This document shows, piece by piece, positions 15,971 through 24,463 of a stretch of DNA of 52,935 nt. Source of the stretch: Natronospirillum sp. (GTDB taxonomy: Bacteria; Pseudomonadota; Gammaproteobacteria; Pseudomonadales; Natronospirillaceae); contig NZ_JAIUMC010000014.1 in assembly GCF_022565775.1 (NCBI RefSeq), forward strand, positions 1 to 52,935, read 5' to 3'. Position numbers and translations under genes: made by a program. Numbering within the stretch: the stretch's first letter is position 1; each line of letters opens with the position of its first letter. A model generated the notes under the pieces. The model had not been told where the DNA came from. It worked only from the letters and a program-made list of their open reading frames with translations, and made no database searches.

Positions 15971-17731
15971 ATGGAAAACGTACCCGCCGCCACCGGCACC
16001 GGACAGCCCGGAACCTCACCTACCACGACAGGCGGCAGGGATGAATCCGGACGTGAGGCGGTGGCGAATGCCAGTTCGGTAAACGAAGCTGGCGGTTTCG
16101 ATACCGAGAACAAGCGCATGCATCCACTGGTGGCCGGTTTTCAGAAACTGTCCATGATGCGTCAACTGTGGCTGATGGTCGCCCTGGCGGCGGCAGTGGC
16201 GCTCGGATTTGCCGCCATCCTCTGGGTACAGGGCACCAATTACCGGCCTCTGATGAGCACCCAGGACAGCTATGAAGTGCGTGACGTGCTGGATGTACTG
16301 TCGGATGCGCGCATAGATTTCAATATCGACCCTTCATCGGGACTTATCCTGGTACGTGACAGCCAACTGCATGACGCCCGCCTGGCCGTGGCGCGTGCCG
16401 GCCTGAGTACAGATCAGACTGTGGGTATGGAGTTGCTCGAAGATGCCGGTGGCCTGGGTACCAGTCAGTTCATGGAGACCGCACGCTACCGACGGGGTCT
16501 CGAGGGCGAACTGGCGCGGACCATCATGTCGATGAATCAGGTGCGCGGTGCCCGGGTACATCTGGCCATTCCCGAGCGCAGTGTCTTTGTGCGCGATGAG
16601 CGCCAGGGGTCTGCGAGTGTATTTGTCGACCTGCACGGCGGGACCGCCCTGGAGCGGGATCAGGTCAAGGCCATCGTCAACCTGGTGGCCAACAGCGTTC
16701 CGCAGATGAATGTCGATCAGGTCAGTGTAGTGGACCAGCGCGGACGCCTGCTCAGTGACCTGGAGGTCGATGCTTCGGATCAGGAGACCGACCGCCAATT
16801 CCAGTTTGCCCGCCGTGTGGAAGACAACTTGCAGCGCCGCATTCACAGCATTCTGGAGCCTATCATCGGTAACGACGCCTTCCGTGCCCAGGTGTCCGCG
16901 GATGTCGACTTTACCCGCATCGAACAGGCTGAAGAACTGTTCAATCCCGACCTGATCGCGTTGCGCAGTGAGCAACTGCTGGACGAAAGCACGGTCGGCC
17001 AGGCAGATGGCGGTATCCCCGGCGCCCTGACCAACCAGCCTCCGGGTGATGCAGAGGCACCCGAAGAGGTCGACGAAGATGGCAACCCGATCAACCCGCC
17101 GCCGCAAAGCCAGCGTTCCGAGTCGACGCGCAATTATGAGATTGACCGGACGCTGAGCTACACTCAACAGCAGGTCGGTCGTCTGCGCCGCCTCACCGTC
17201 GCCGTTGCGGTCGACGATATGCGCCAGGCCGGCGCCGACGGTCAGGTAGAGCGGATACCCTGGACCGAAGAAGAATTGAATCGCCTGCGCATCCTGGTGC
17301 AGGACGCGGTCGGCTTTGATGCCGCCCGGGGTGACAGTGTCAATGTGATCAATTCCGCCTTCATGGCGCCTGAAGAGATCATCGAAGAGCCCCCGTTCTG
17401 GCGCGAGCCCTGGTTCTGGGAAATCATGCGCTATGTGCTGGGCGGACTGTTCATCCTGGTCCTGATCTTCGGTGTGGTGCGCCCGGCGATCCGCAACCTG
17501 ATGAGTCAGGGTGAAGACACGGAAGACGAAGATGCTGCCCTGGATGCGCTGGATATCGATGAAGATGCGATATCGGATGACAAGGTGACACTCAGCGTGT
17601 CGGACGAGTACATGCTGCCCGGTCCCTCCGAGTCGTTTGACAAGCAGTTGGAGGCACTGCGCGGCCTGATTGCAGAAGACCCGGGCAAGGTGTCAGTGCT
17701 GATGAAGAAGTGGATCATGAACGATGACTGA
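15971..17731 (+). CDS. fliF: Flagellar MS-ring protein FliF
   Basis: FliF builds the MS ring in the inner membrane, the base on which rotor and export gate assemble. The first transmembrane helix is at about 60-80 (LWLMVALAAAVALGFAAILW). Ring-building motifs follow, including TARYRRGLEGELARTI and GARVHLAIPERSVFVRD. An acidic/Pro loop covers about 350-385 (ALTNQPPGDAEAPEEVDEDG). The second transmembrane helix is VLGGLFILVLIFGVV, and the FliG-binding tail is KQLEALRGLIAEDPGKVSVL. Length (586 aa) is normal. Its last 8 bases overlap the start of fliG. Confidence 0.96.
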   Translation: MENVPAATGTGQPGTSPTTTGGRDESGREAVANASSVNEAGGFDTENKRMHPLVAGFQKLSMMRQLWLMVALAAAVALGFAAILWVQGTNYRPLMSTQDSYEVRDVLDVLSDARIDFNIDPSSGLILVRDSQLHDARLAVARAGLSTDQTVGMELLEDAGGLGTSQFMETARYRRGLEGELARTIMSMNQVRGARVHLAIPERSVFVRDERQGSASVFVDLHGGTALERDQVKAIVNLVANSVPQMNVDQVSVVDQRGRLLSDLEVDASDQETDRQFQFARRVEDNLQRRIHSILEPIIGNDAFRAQVSADVDFTRIEQAEELFNPDLIALRSEQLLDESTVGQADGGIPGALTNQPPGDAEAPEEVDEDGNPINPPPQSQRSESTRNYEIDRTLSYTQQQVGRLRRLTVAVAVDDMRQAGADGQVERIPWTEEELNRLRILVQDAVGFDAARGDSVNVINSAFMAPEEIIEEPPFWREPWFWEIMRYVLGGLFILVLIFGVVRPAIRNLMSQGEDTEDEDAALDALDIDEDAISDDKVTLSVSDEYMLPGPSESFDKQLEALRGLIAEDPGKVSVLMKKWIMNDD

Positions 17732-18758
17732 ACAGAAGGGTAACGACAATCGCAAGGCACTGGATGGCGTCCGCCGTTTGGACCAGGCGGCCATTCTGCT
17801 GATGACGCTGGGCGAGAGTGATGCTGCAGAAGTGCTCAAGCATCTCGGGCCCAAGGAAGTGCAGCGGGTGGGTACTGCCATGTCACAGTTGTCGGATGTC
17901 ACCCAGGAGCAGGTTGAAGGGGTGGTGCAACTGTTTCTGGACGAAGTCGGGGGCCGCACCAGTCTGGGTGTGGGCTCTGACGAATACATCCGTGCCATGC
18001 TGACCCAGGCACTCGGTGCCGACAAGGCGTCAGGCCTGATTGATCGTATCCTGCTGGGCGGCAATACCACCGGTCTGGATACGCTCAAGTGGATGGAGCC
18101 CCGTTCGGTGGCCGACATCATCCGCAACGAGCACCCTCAGATCCAGGCCATTGTCATTGCCTATCTGGATGGTGAACAATCGGCGGAAATACTGCAGTTC
18201 TTCAACGAGAAAGTGCGTCTGGACATCATGATGCGTGTCGCCTCACTGGATACCGTGCAGCCTGCAGCGCTGCAGGAGTTGAACGATATTCTCGAGAAAC
18301 AGTTTGCGTCCAGTGCCGGTGCCCAACAGCAGGCTCTGGGTGGCGTGAAACGCGCCGCAGAGATCATGAACCATCTGGACAGCAGCATCGAAACCGAACT
18401 GCTGGATGGCATCAAGGACATCGACGAGGATCTGGGTACCGAGATCGAAGAACTGATGTTCGTCTTCGAGAACCTGATGGATGTCGACGACCGGGGTATT
18501 CAGGCGCTGTTGCGCGAGGTCAATACCGACCTGCTCAAAGTGGCCCTGCGCGGTGCCGACAACCGCCTGATGGAGAAGATTCTGGGCAACATGTCGAAGC
18601 GTGCGTCCGAATTGCTGCGTGATGACATAGAGGCCATGGGCCCCGTGCGCGTCGCCGATGTGGAATCGTCGCAGAAGGAAATCCTCACCATCGCTCGCCG
18701 TATGGCGGATGCAGGCGATATTGTCCTGGGTGGTGCCGGTGCCGATTCAATGGTTTAA
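17724..18758 (+). CDS. fliG: Flagellar motor switch protein FliG
   Basis: FliG is the rotor protein that contacts the stator and sets rotation direction with FliM and FliN. The N-terminal domain (LDQAAILLMTLGESDAAEVL) binds FliF. The middle domain carries the EHPQ motif (RNEHPQIQAIVIAYL) for FliM. The C-terminal torque domain has the charged ridge LREVNTDLLKVALRGADNRL and RASELLRDDIEAMGPVRVAD. Length (344 aa) is normal. It overlaps fliF by 8 bases, and fliH follows after 12 bases. Confidence 0.97.
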   Translation: MTEQKGNDNRKALDGVRRLDQAAILLMTLGESDAAEVLKHLGPKEVQRVGTAMSQLSDVTQEQVEGVVQLFLDEVGGRTSLGVGSDEYIRAMLTQALGADKASGLIDRILLGGNTTGLDTLKWMEPRSVADIIRNEHPQIQAIVIAYLDGEQSAEILQFFNEKVRLDIMMRVASLDTVQPAALQELNDILEKQFASSAGAQQQALGGVKRAAEIMNHLDSSIETELLDGIKDIDEDLGTEIEELMFVFENLMDVDDRGIQALLREVNTDLLKVALRGADNRLMEKILGNMSKRASELLRDDIEAMGPVRVADVESSQKEILTIARRMADAGDIVLGGAGADSMV

Positions 18759-18770
18759 GGGGTTCTCGCT

Positions 18771-19865
18771 GTGGCAGTAAACCGCAAGGGCTTTACCAAC
18801 AGTGAGAAACTGGAAGTCCGTTCCTGGCAGTTGCCGGACCTGGAAGGGCTGCCTGTCAACGAAGAAGACGCCTTGGGCAACAGGGCCGCGCGCAATGCGC
18901 ACCATCGTCGGCGGCGGGAAGACCGGGAACCCCCGGCGCAGGAAACCTCTTCACCCGCTGAGCCCGACCTGCAGCCCCCATCGGCGGCAGAATTGCAGGC
19001 CATTCGTGCCGCAGCGCGCGAGGAAGGGTTTGCCGAAGGCTGCAAGGCCGGCTATGAAGAGGGGCATGCCGAAGGGTATGAAACGGGCTATGCGGCAGGG
19101 CGCTCCGAAGGCCTGGCTGCCGGACAGGAAGAAGGTCATACCCAGGCCAAAGAGACTGCAGATGCAGAGCTGAAGGCAACTCTTGACGATCTCACACAGC
19201 GCTTTGGCGCCGCTATCCAGACCCTCAACGAACATGAGACATCACTGGAACAGGAACTTGCCCCTGTGCTGCGTGACCTGGTGCTGCGCCTGACACAGGG
19301 GCTGGTGGTTCAGGCACTGCAACAGACACCGGAGCAGATCGAGGACATAGTGCATCAGGCCATCCAGCTGATGCCGCCGGCGCACGAGCGGATGCAGATT
19401 TTTCTGCATCCCGATGACTGCTCCATGCTCAAGGGGCAGGGCCTGCACTGGCTGGAGAAGGTCGACCTGCAACCCGACAACAGCCTGTCTCCGGGAGGAT
19501 GCCAGATCAAGACCCGGCACAGCCTGCTGGATTACAGCCTGGATGAACGCTATCAGAGACAGATTCAAGCGCTGCTGGAAATGAACAACGGCTTCGCCAC
19601 CGATGAGCCGCCGGAGCCGCTGCGCCAGTTGTCTGCGGAACGCTTCCAGGCCCTGCTCGATCAGGAAGCCCCCGACGACCGACCGGCACCGCGAGAGAAG
19701 CCGGCCGCCGCTGAGGCACCAAGCGAAGCATCCCCCGAGGCCATAGAGACAGACGAGGCAGACACTTCGGAAACAGACGAAATAAGGTCTGACCAGGACG
19801 TGTCTGACGAAGATTCACCGGACGTTGATGGCAACGTGGAGGGTGATGATGAGCCTGCTGGCTGA
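18771..19865 (+). CDS. fliH: Flagellar export ATPase regulator/stator FliH, with long acidic tail
   Basis: FliH dimerises, binds FliI and tethers it to FliN and FlhA. A GTG start opens the FliH-like N-terminus (KLEVRSWQLPDLEG, with the tryptophan region known to contact FlhA). Residues 86-122 contain ten glycines at four-residue spacing, the known GxxxG helix-packing repeat of FliH. The conserved C-terminal domain runs to about 260 (LLDYSLDERYQRQI). After that comes an acidic, low-complexity tail of about 80 residues (ETDEADTSETDEIRSDQDVS), making the protein 364 aa, well above the usual 230-280. The tail codons overlap the fliI start. Confidence 0.9.
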   Translation: MAVNRKGFTNSEKLEVRSWQLPDLEGLPVNEEDALGNRAARNAHHRRRREDREPPAQETSSPAEPDLQPPSAAELQAIRAAAREEGFAEGCKAGYEEGHAEGYETGYAAGRSEGLAAGQEEGHTQAKETADAELKATLDDLTQRFGAAIQTLNEHETSLEQELAPVLRDLVLRLTQGLVVQALQQTPEQIEDIVHQAIQLMPPAHERMQIFLHPDDCSMLKGQGLHWLEKVDLQPDNSLSPGGCQIKTRHSLLDYSLDERYQRQIQALLEMNNGFATDEPPEPLRQLSAERFQALLDQEAPDDRPAPREKPAAAEAPSEASPEAIETDEADTSETDEIRSDQDVSDEDSPDVDGNVEGDDEPAG

Positions 19866-21315
19866 CAGCCTGCGCGCTGCGCTGGCCCGCGTTCCGGAAC
19901 AGCCGGAACCGCCGGTCGCCGGCAAGCTGACCCGACTGGTGGGCCTGACGCTGGAGGCCTCCGGACTGTCCGTGTCGGTGGGTGATCGCTGCCTGGTGCG
20001 AGATGGCCATCAGGATCTCGAAGCCGAGGTGGTTGGCTTTACCGAAGACAAAACCTATCTCATGCCAGTACAGGCCATGGGCCACCTGCGCGCCGGGGCA
20101 GAAGTCGTGCCCATTGCCAGCGCCTCTGAACTGGTGATTGGTGACGAACTGCTCGGCCGCGTGGTCAATGGTTTCGGTGAGCCGATTGATACCGGCCCCG
20201 CACTGCAGTGTCGCAGTCGCCAGTCCCTGCAGGGCCAGTATATCAATCCCATGCACCGTCAGCCCATTCGCGAACCGCTGGATGTTGGCATCAAGGCCAT
20301 CAATGCGTTGTTGTCGGTAGGGCGCGGGCAGCGCCTGGGGTTGTTTGCCGGTTCAGGGGTCGGCAAGTCGGTGTTGCTGGGCATGATGACCCGCTTTACC
20401 AATGCCGACATCATCATCGTCGGCCTGATCGGCGAGCGGGGTCGGGAGGTCAAGGAGTTCATCGACGAGATCCTGGGCGAGGAAGGCCTGTCGCGCAGCG
20501 TGGTGGTCGCCTCGCCCGCTGATGATCCGCCTTTGCTGCGCCTGCGCGCTGCCCAGTACACCACGGCGATTGCCGAGTACTACCGCAACCAGGGCAAGAA
20601 CGTGCTGCTGCTGATGGATTCGCTGACCCGCTATGCCCAGGCCCAGCGAGAAATCGCCCTGGCCATCGGCGAGCCGCCGGCTACCAAGGGCTATCCACCC
20701 TCGGTTTTCGCCCGCTTGCCCAGCCTGGTAGAGAGAGCCGGTAACGGGGAGCAGGGTGGAGGCTCCATCACTGCCTTCTATACGGTGCTCACCGAAGGGG
20801 ATGACCAGCAGGACCCGGTGGCGGATGCCGCGCGGGCAATACTGGACGGCCATATCGTGCTGGCTCGCCGCCTGGCAGAGCAGGGCCATTATCCCGCCAT
20901 AGACATCGAAGCGTCGATCAGCCGGGCCATGCCGCAGGTGATCAACGAGGTACACCTGCATGCGGCACAGACCTTCAAGCAGTTTTTCTCGCGCTTTCAG
21001 CAGAGTCAGGACCTGATCAGTATCGGCGCCTATACCGAAGGCCAGGATCAGGAGCTGGACACGGCTGTTCGTCTGATGCCCGACATGCGCCAGTTTTTGC
21101 GCCAAGGGCTGAATGAAAAAGTGGATTTCGCCGTCAGTGGACAACAGATGCAACAGCTCGTGCAGAGCGCCCATGGCCAGGCCGGTGCAGGCAATGAAGG
21201 CAGCAAGGCAGGCCAGCGCCGGGGCGCCGGCAAAAAGCCTGCCGCAGGCGGAATCAAACCCTTGCCGAAACGCCGCAAGGCGCCAGCCGGTTCGACGGGA
21301 GATGAGGCGTCCTGA
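19849..21315 (+). CDS. fliI: Flagellum-specific export ATPase FliI
   Basis: FliI is the F1-beta-like hexameric ATPase at the base of the flagellar type III export gate. It has the N-terminal beta-barrel (about 25-90), Walker A FAGSGVGKSVLLG, Walker B LLLMDSLTRYAQAQREIALA and the family stretch GEPPATKGYPPSVFARLPSL. The C-terminus bears an extra basic tail of about 40 residues (GAGKKPAAGGIKPLPKRRKA). I chose the ATG at 19849, 5 bases after GGAGGG; ATG 19846 is too close. It overlaps the end of fliH by 17 bases. Confidence 0.95.
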   Translation: MSLLADSLRAALARVPEQPEPPVAGKLTRLVGLTLEASGLSVSVGDRCLVRDGHQDLEAEVVGFTEDKTYLMPVQAMGHLRAGAEVVPIASASELVIGDELLGRVVNGFGEPIDTGPALQCRSRQSLQGQYINPMHRQPIREPLDVGIKAINALLSVGRGQRLGLFAGSGVGKSVLLGMMTRFTNADIIIVGLIGERGREVKEFIDEILGEEGLSRSVVVASPADDPPLLRLRAAQYTTAIAEYYRNQGKNVLLLMDSLTRYAQAQREIALAIGEPPATKGYPPSVFARLPSLVERAGNGEQGGGSITAFYTVLTEGDDQQDPVADAARAILDGHIVLARRLAEQGHYPAIDIEASISRAMPQVINEVHLHAAQTFKQFFSRFQQSQDLISIGAYTEGQDQELDTAVRLMPDMRQFLRQGLNEKVDFAVSGQQMQQLVQSAHGQAGAGNEGSKAGQRRGAGKKPAAGGIKPLPKRRKAPAGSTGDEAS

Positions 21316-21334
21316 TGTGTGAGCGGGCGTCATC

Positions 21335-21778
21335 ATGAAGCGGTCCAAGCGGCTGGACGTTGTATTGCGGCTTTACCAGCGGCGGGAAGATCAGGCGGCA
21401 GAGTTGGTGGCCCGTGCCCGCGCCGAACTGGAAAGCCATGAAGCGCAGTTGCAACAGTTGCAGGACTACCAGGCGGACTACGAGCGGGGCGCACAGACCC
21501 CGGATCAGGGCGGTGTCACCATGGCTCAGTGGAAGCGACTGCAGGACTATATCGAGCAGCTGGACGGGATTATTCGTCAGCAGACGCGACAGGTAGGCCT
21601 GGCCCAGGTAGAACTGGAGCGTGTTCAGGTTCTGTGGCAAAACGCGCACCTGGAAAGGCGCTCCATGGAGAGCGCCATAGAGCGTATCTCTCGCCTGGAG
21701 CAGGTCGAGGCAGCCCGGAAAGAACAGAAACTACTGGACGAGATGATTCAGCAGCAACAGCGCCGCAAACTGAATTAA
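21335..21778 (+). CDS. fliJ: Flagellar export chaperone/stalk FliJ
   Basis: FliJ is a coiled-coil stalk inserted in the FliI hexamer that couples it to FlhA and escorts hook-cap and junction chaperones. The 147-aa protein is almost entirely helical heptads (RLDVVLRLYQRREDQAAEL through ERISRLEQVEAARKEQKLLD), with the typical QQQQRRKLN-type basic end. It closes the fliEFGHIJ operon. A 212-base gap to hsbA follows. Confidence 0.93.
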   Translation: MKRSKRLDVVLRLYQRREDQAAELVARARAELESHEAQLQQLQDYQADYERGAQTPDQGGVTMAQWKRLQDYIEQLDGIIRQQTRQVGLAQVELERVQVLWQNAHLERRSMESAIERISRLEQVEAARKEQKLLDEMIQQQQRRKLN

Positions 21779-21860
21779 CCCGACAGAACACCGGCCGATT
21801 GACACTTTCTAAACACAATGCCGCGCAGAAGGTGATATTTTTTCGCCGAACCACTATCCT

Positions 21861-21875
21861 AGTGTCCAGGACACT
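21861..21875. promoter_or_regulatory. 15-base palindrome upstream of hsbA
   Basis: AGTGTCC and GGACACT flank a single A. It sits 115 bases before hsbA, right after TATCCT, a possible -10 element. It could be an operator for the hsb operon or a small hairpin ending fliJ transcription. A weak sigma-54-like sequence at 21914-21928 was judged unconvincing. Confidence 0.3.
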
Positions 21876-21990
21876 GAGGAAGCTACTGAACCGCGTTAGT
21901 TGCTCTGCAGCCGCGGTCAGTCCGTTGCCCCGCAAGCCCCTGCTGTGGCTGGTTTCGGGGAACAGTGAGGACCAATGAGGACAGAGATCC

Positions 21991-22296
21991 ATGACAGTAT
22001 CGGCTCATCCATCTTCAGACGGCACTGAATTGACCATCAAGGTCGCCGGTCGTTTCGACTTCAGCGCTCATCAGGACTTTCGCCAGACGTATGAAAGTGC
22101 TGCTGCCGATGTGCAAAAGTATACGATAGACATGACTGACGCGACCTACCTCGACAGTTCGGCGCTCGGCATGCTGCTCTTGCTGCGCGATCATGCCGGC
22201 GGGGACAGTGCCAGCATCAGTATTGTCAACTGCAACCCGGACGTGCGCAAGATCCTCAATATTTCGAATTTCGGACAGCTCTTCCATATAGAGTAG
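21991..22296 (+). CDS. hsbA: STAS-domain anti-sigma factor antagonist HsbA
   Basis: HsbA is the anti-anti-sigma switch of the HptB pathway. In P. aeruginosa its unphosphorylated or phosphorylated form binds FlgM or a diguanylate cyclase and so tunes FliA activity. This 101-aa protein is a single STAS domain. The phosphorylation loop is YLDSSALGMLLLL, with Ser56/Ser57 as candidate site. The ATG at 21991 follows GAGGACA. It is directly followed by hsbR and hptB in the same order of partners as in Pseudomonas. flgM is not in this window. Confidence 0.85.
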   Translation: MTVSAHPSSDGTELTIKVAGRFDFSAHQDFRQTYESAAADVQKYTIDMTDATYLDSSALGMLLLLRDHAGGDSASISIVNCNPDVRKILNISNFGQLFHIE

Positions 22297-22310
22297 TTGC
22301 GCATGTTGCC

Positions 22311-24014
22311 ATGACAGAAGAACTCCGGGTCCTGATCGCTGACGATAATCAGACCGACCGCATGATTCTCAGTGCCATCGTGCGCAAGGAAGGGCATCAG
22401 GTACTCGAAGCCGCGGATGGTCAGGAAGCCATCGATGTCTATTCGGCGCAGCGGCCTGACCTGGTGCTGCTGGACGTCTTGATGCCGGTTCTGGACGGCA
22501 TGGATGCAGCGCGTGAAATCAAGGCACTGGCGGGCAACGAGCTGGTACCTATCATCTTTCTGACCTCGCTGCAGGATGCGGATTCGCTGGCGCAATGCCT
22601 GAACTCCGGTGGCGACGATTTCCTCACCAAACCCTACAACCGGGTCATACTGCGCGCCAAATTGCTGGCCTTCAGTCGCATGCGCAGCATGCATGGGGCG
22701 CTGCAGGCCAATCATCGCCAATTGTTGCTGGAGCAGGCGGTGGCCAAGAAAGTCTATGACAATGTCACCCAGTCGGGCCATGTTCGTATCGACAATGTGC
22801 GCTACGCACTGTCATCCCGCGCCATGTTCAACGGCGACACAGTGCTGGCACAGTATCGCCCGGATGGGGGGGTGCACGTTCTGCTGGGTGATTTTACCGG
22901 CCACGGATTGCCGGCAGCCATTGGCGCCATGCCCCTTGCAGAAGCGTTTTATGGGATGACCAGCAAAGGCTTCGAGCTGGAAGAAATCGTGCGCGAGATG
23001 AACACCAAGCTCAATCGGGTGTTGCCCACCAATTTCTTCTGCTGTGCGGTCGCCCTGCATATCGACATGTTGCAGAAAATCGGGCGCGCCTGGGTCGGTG
23101 GGGTGCCGGATTGCTTCTTCTATGATGCGGCCGATCAGAGCGTCACAGCGCTGCCGTCCATCAACCTGCCGCTGGGGGTGACCGAAGGCCACCAGTTCTC
23201 GTTGCGCATGCATGAGTTTGCGATGCACAACGGCGACCGATTGTTCATGTGGTCCGATGGCATTGTGGAAGCAGAAAATCAGGGTGGGGAAATGTTCGGA
23301 GAGGCTCGCCTGCGCCAGATTTTCACTCAGGTGAAGGATCCCCGCGACCTGTTTACTGACCTGCTGGCGGCGGTCAAGACCTTTCAGGGCGACAATGAAC
23401 GCGCCGATGATACCACGCTGGTTGAGGTGACCATGGCCGACCCGCCGCAGGCCTACCTGCTGGACCTGCAGGAAAAGACGGGGCGCTCGGTCGTTCCTCT
23501 GGACTGGGAGGTGCGGCTCGTCTTTCCCGCGCAGACCCTGAAATACCACAACCCCATGCCACTGATCATGCATGTGCTCAGTGAAACGGAAGGACTGAAG
23601 GCCTACAGTACTCAGCTCTATACCATCATCTCCGAACTCTACTCCAATGCGCTCGAACACGGCGTGCTGGGGCTTGACAGTGAACTGAAAGCCGGCGGCG
23701 AAGGCTTCGGTCGGTATTACCAGTTCCGCCAGGAGCGACTGGAGCAACTGGAAGAAGGGCACATAATACTGACGATGGAACAGAAAGCGCGTGGCAACGC
23801 CGGCCTGTTGACCATCCGCATGGAAGATTCAGGCAGCGGATTTGACCATGCAGACTCGGCACGGCATGCTGAGCGCGTGTCATCAGGTCAGCAGGGTCGC
23901 GCACTGAGCGGCCGGGGCATGGCTCTGGTGCGTGAGCTGTGCAGCCGCGTGGAGTATCTGGGCATGGGAAATGTGGTCGAAGTCGATTTCAACTGGCCCC
24001 AGCGCCGTTTATAG
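22311..24014 (+). CDS. hsbR: HsbR: response regulator with PP2C phosphatase and anti-sigma kinase domains
   Basis: HsbR both phosphorylates and dephosphorylates HsbA, with the choice set by phosphotransfer from HptB. The receiver domain (about 5-120) has Asp11/Asp12 and phospho-acceptor Asp55 (LVLLDVLMPVLDGMD). A linker helix precedes the SpoIIE-type PP2C domain (about 185-380), with NGDTVLA, LLGDFTGHGLPAA, WSDGIVEAEN and ADDTTLVEV metal-site motifs. The C-terminal GHKL kinase domain (about 420-560) shows ELYSNALEHG and MEDSGSGFD. All three domains look intact. The gene is 14 bases after hsbA and 11 before hptB. Confidence 0.88.
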   Translation: MTEELRVLIADDNQTDRMILSAIVRKEGHQVLEAADGQEAIDVYSAQRPDLVLLDVLMPVLDGMDAAREIKALAGNELVPIIFLTSLQDADSLAQCLNSGGDDFLTKPYNRVILRAKLLAFSRMRSMHGALQANHRQLLLEQAVAKKVYDNVTQSGHVRIDNVRYALSSRAMFNGDTVLAQYRPDGGVHVLLGDFTGHGLPAAIGAMPLAEAFYGMTSKGFELEEIVREMNTKLNRVLPTNFFCCAVALHIDMLQKIGRAWVGGVPDCFFYDAADQSVTALPSINLPLGVTEGHQFSLRMHEFAMHNGDRLFMWSDGIVEAENQGGEMFGEARLRQIFTQVKDPRDLFTDLLAAVKTFQGDNERADDTTLVEVTMADPPQAYLLDLQEKTGRSVVPLDWEVRLVFPAQTLKYHNPMPLIMHVLSETEGLKAYSTQLYTIISELYSNALEHGVLGLDSELKAGGEGFGRYYQFRQERLEQLEEGHIILTMEQKARGNAGLLTIRMEDSGSGFDHADSARHAERVSSGQQGRALSGRGMALVRELCSRVEYLGMGNVVEVDFNWPQRRL

Positions 24015-24025
24015 GATGACAGAGT

Positions 24026-24385
24026 ATGAGTGACTCATCACTGGACCTGGAAACGCTGGCAGAGCTGCGCCTGGTTATGGAAGACGAATTCGATACCCTG
24101 ATGACAACCTTCCTGGAGGACTCGCAGCGGCGCATTGAGGCCATTCGCGAGGCGCAGACCGATCTTGATGATCTACGCCGCGCCGCCCACGCCTTCAAGG
24201 GCAGTTCATCCAATGTAGGCGCGCGTGGACTGGCCAACTGCTGCCAGGCTCTGGAGTCACTCTGCCGGGAAGCCAATGATCAGCGTCATGTACCCGGGTC
24301 TGAAGAAGTGGAGGCGCTAATCCTGGCCATAGAGCGTGAACTGGAGCTGACCCGGGCGCAGTTGGAAGAGCAATTGGCGCCCTGA
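24026..24385 (+). CDS. hptB: Histidine phosphotransfer protein HptB
   Basis: HptB is a free Hpt protein that receives phosphate from hybrid kinases and passes it to the HsbR receiver. In P. aeruginosa the kinases are RetS, PA1611, PA1976 and SagS. This 119-aa four-helix protein has the active site RRAAHAFKGSSSNVGA with His55, the usual HxxKGSSxxxG pattern. It is the third gene of the hsb operon. The fliK sigma-54 promoter begins within 15 bases of its stop. Confidence 0.87.
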   Translation: MSDSSLDLETLAELRLVMEDEFDTLMTTFLEDSQRRIEAIREAQTDLDDLRRAAHAFKGSSSNVGARGLANCCQALESLCREANDQRHVPGSEEVEALILAIERELELTRAQLEEQLAP

Positions 24386-24395
24386 AAATTTCAGC

Positions 24396-24412
24396 CTGGC
24401 CTGAACCTTGCT
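24396..24412 (+). promoter_or_regulatory. Sigma-54 promoter of the fliK-fliLMNOPQR-flhB run
   Basis: CTGGCCTGAACCTTGCT has GG at 24398-24399 and GC at 24410-24411, 12 bases apart. It lies 52 bases before the fliK ATG and after the hptB stop, separating the partner-switch operon from the export/switch operon. Confidence 0.8.
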
Positions 24413-24463
24413 ATTGATCCTGTACCTACCGCCAGCGGGGCGGTGATCAGGATGTGAGAGAGC

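Noticed and set aside
21914..21928. Sigma-54-like CGGTCAGTCCGTTGC upstream of hsbA
   Set aside because: Spacing is right but the -24 half (CGGTCA) is a poor match to TGGCAC; too weak to list as a promoter.
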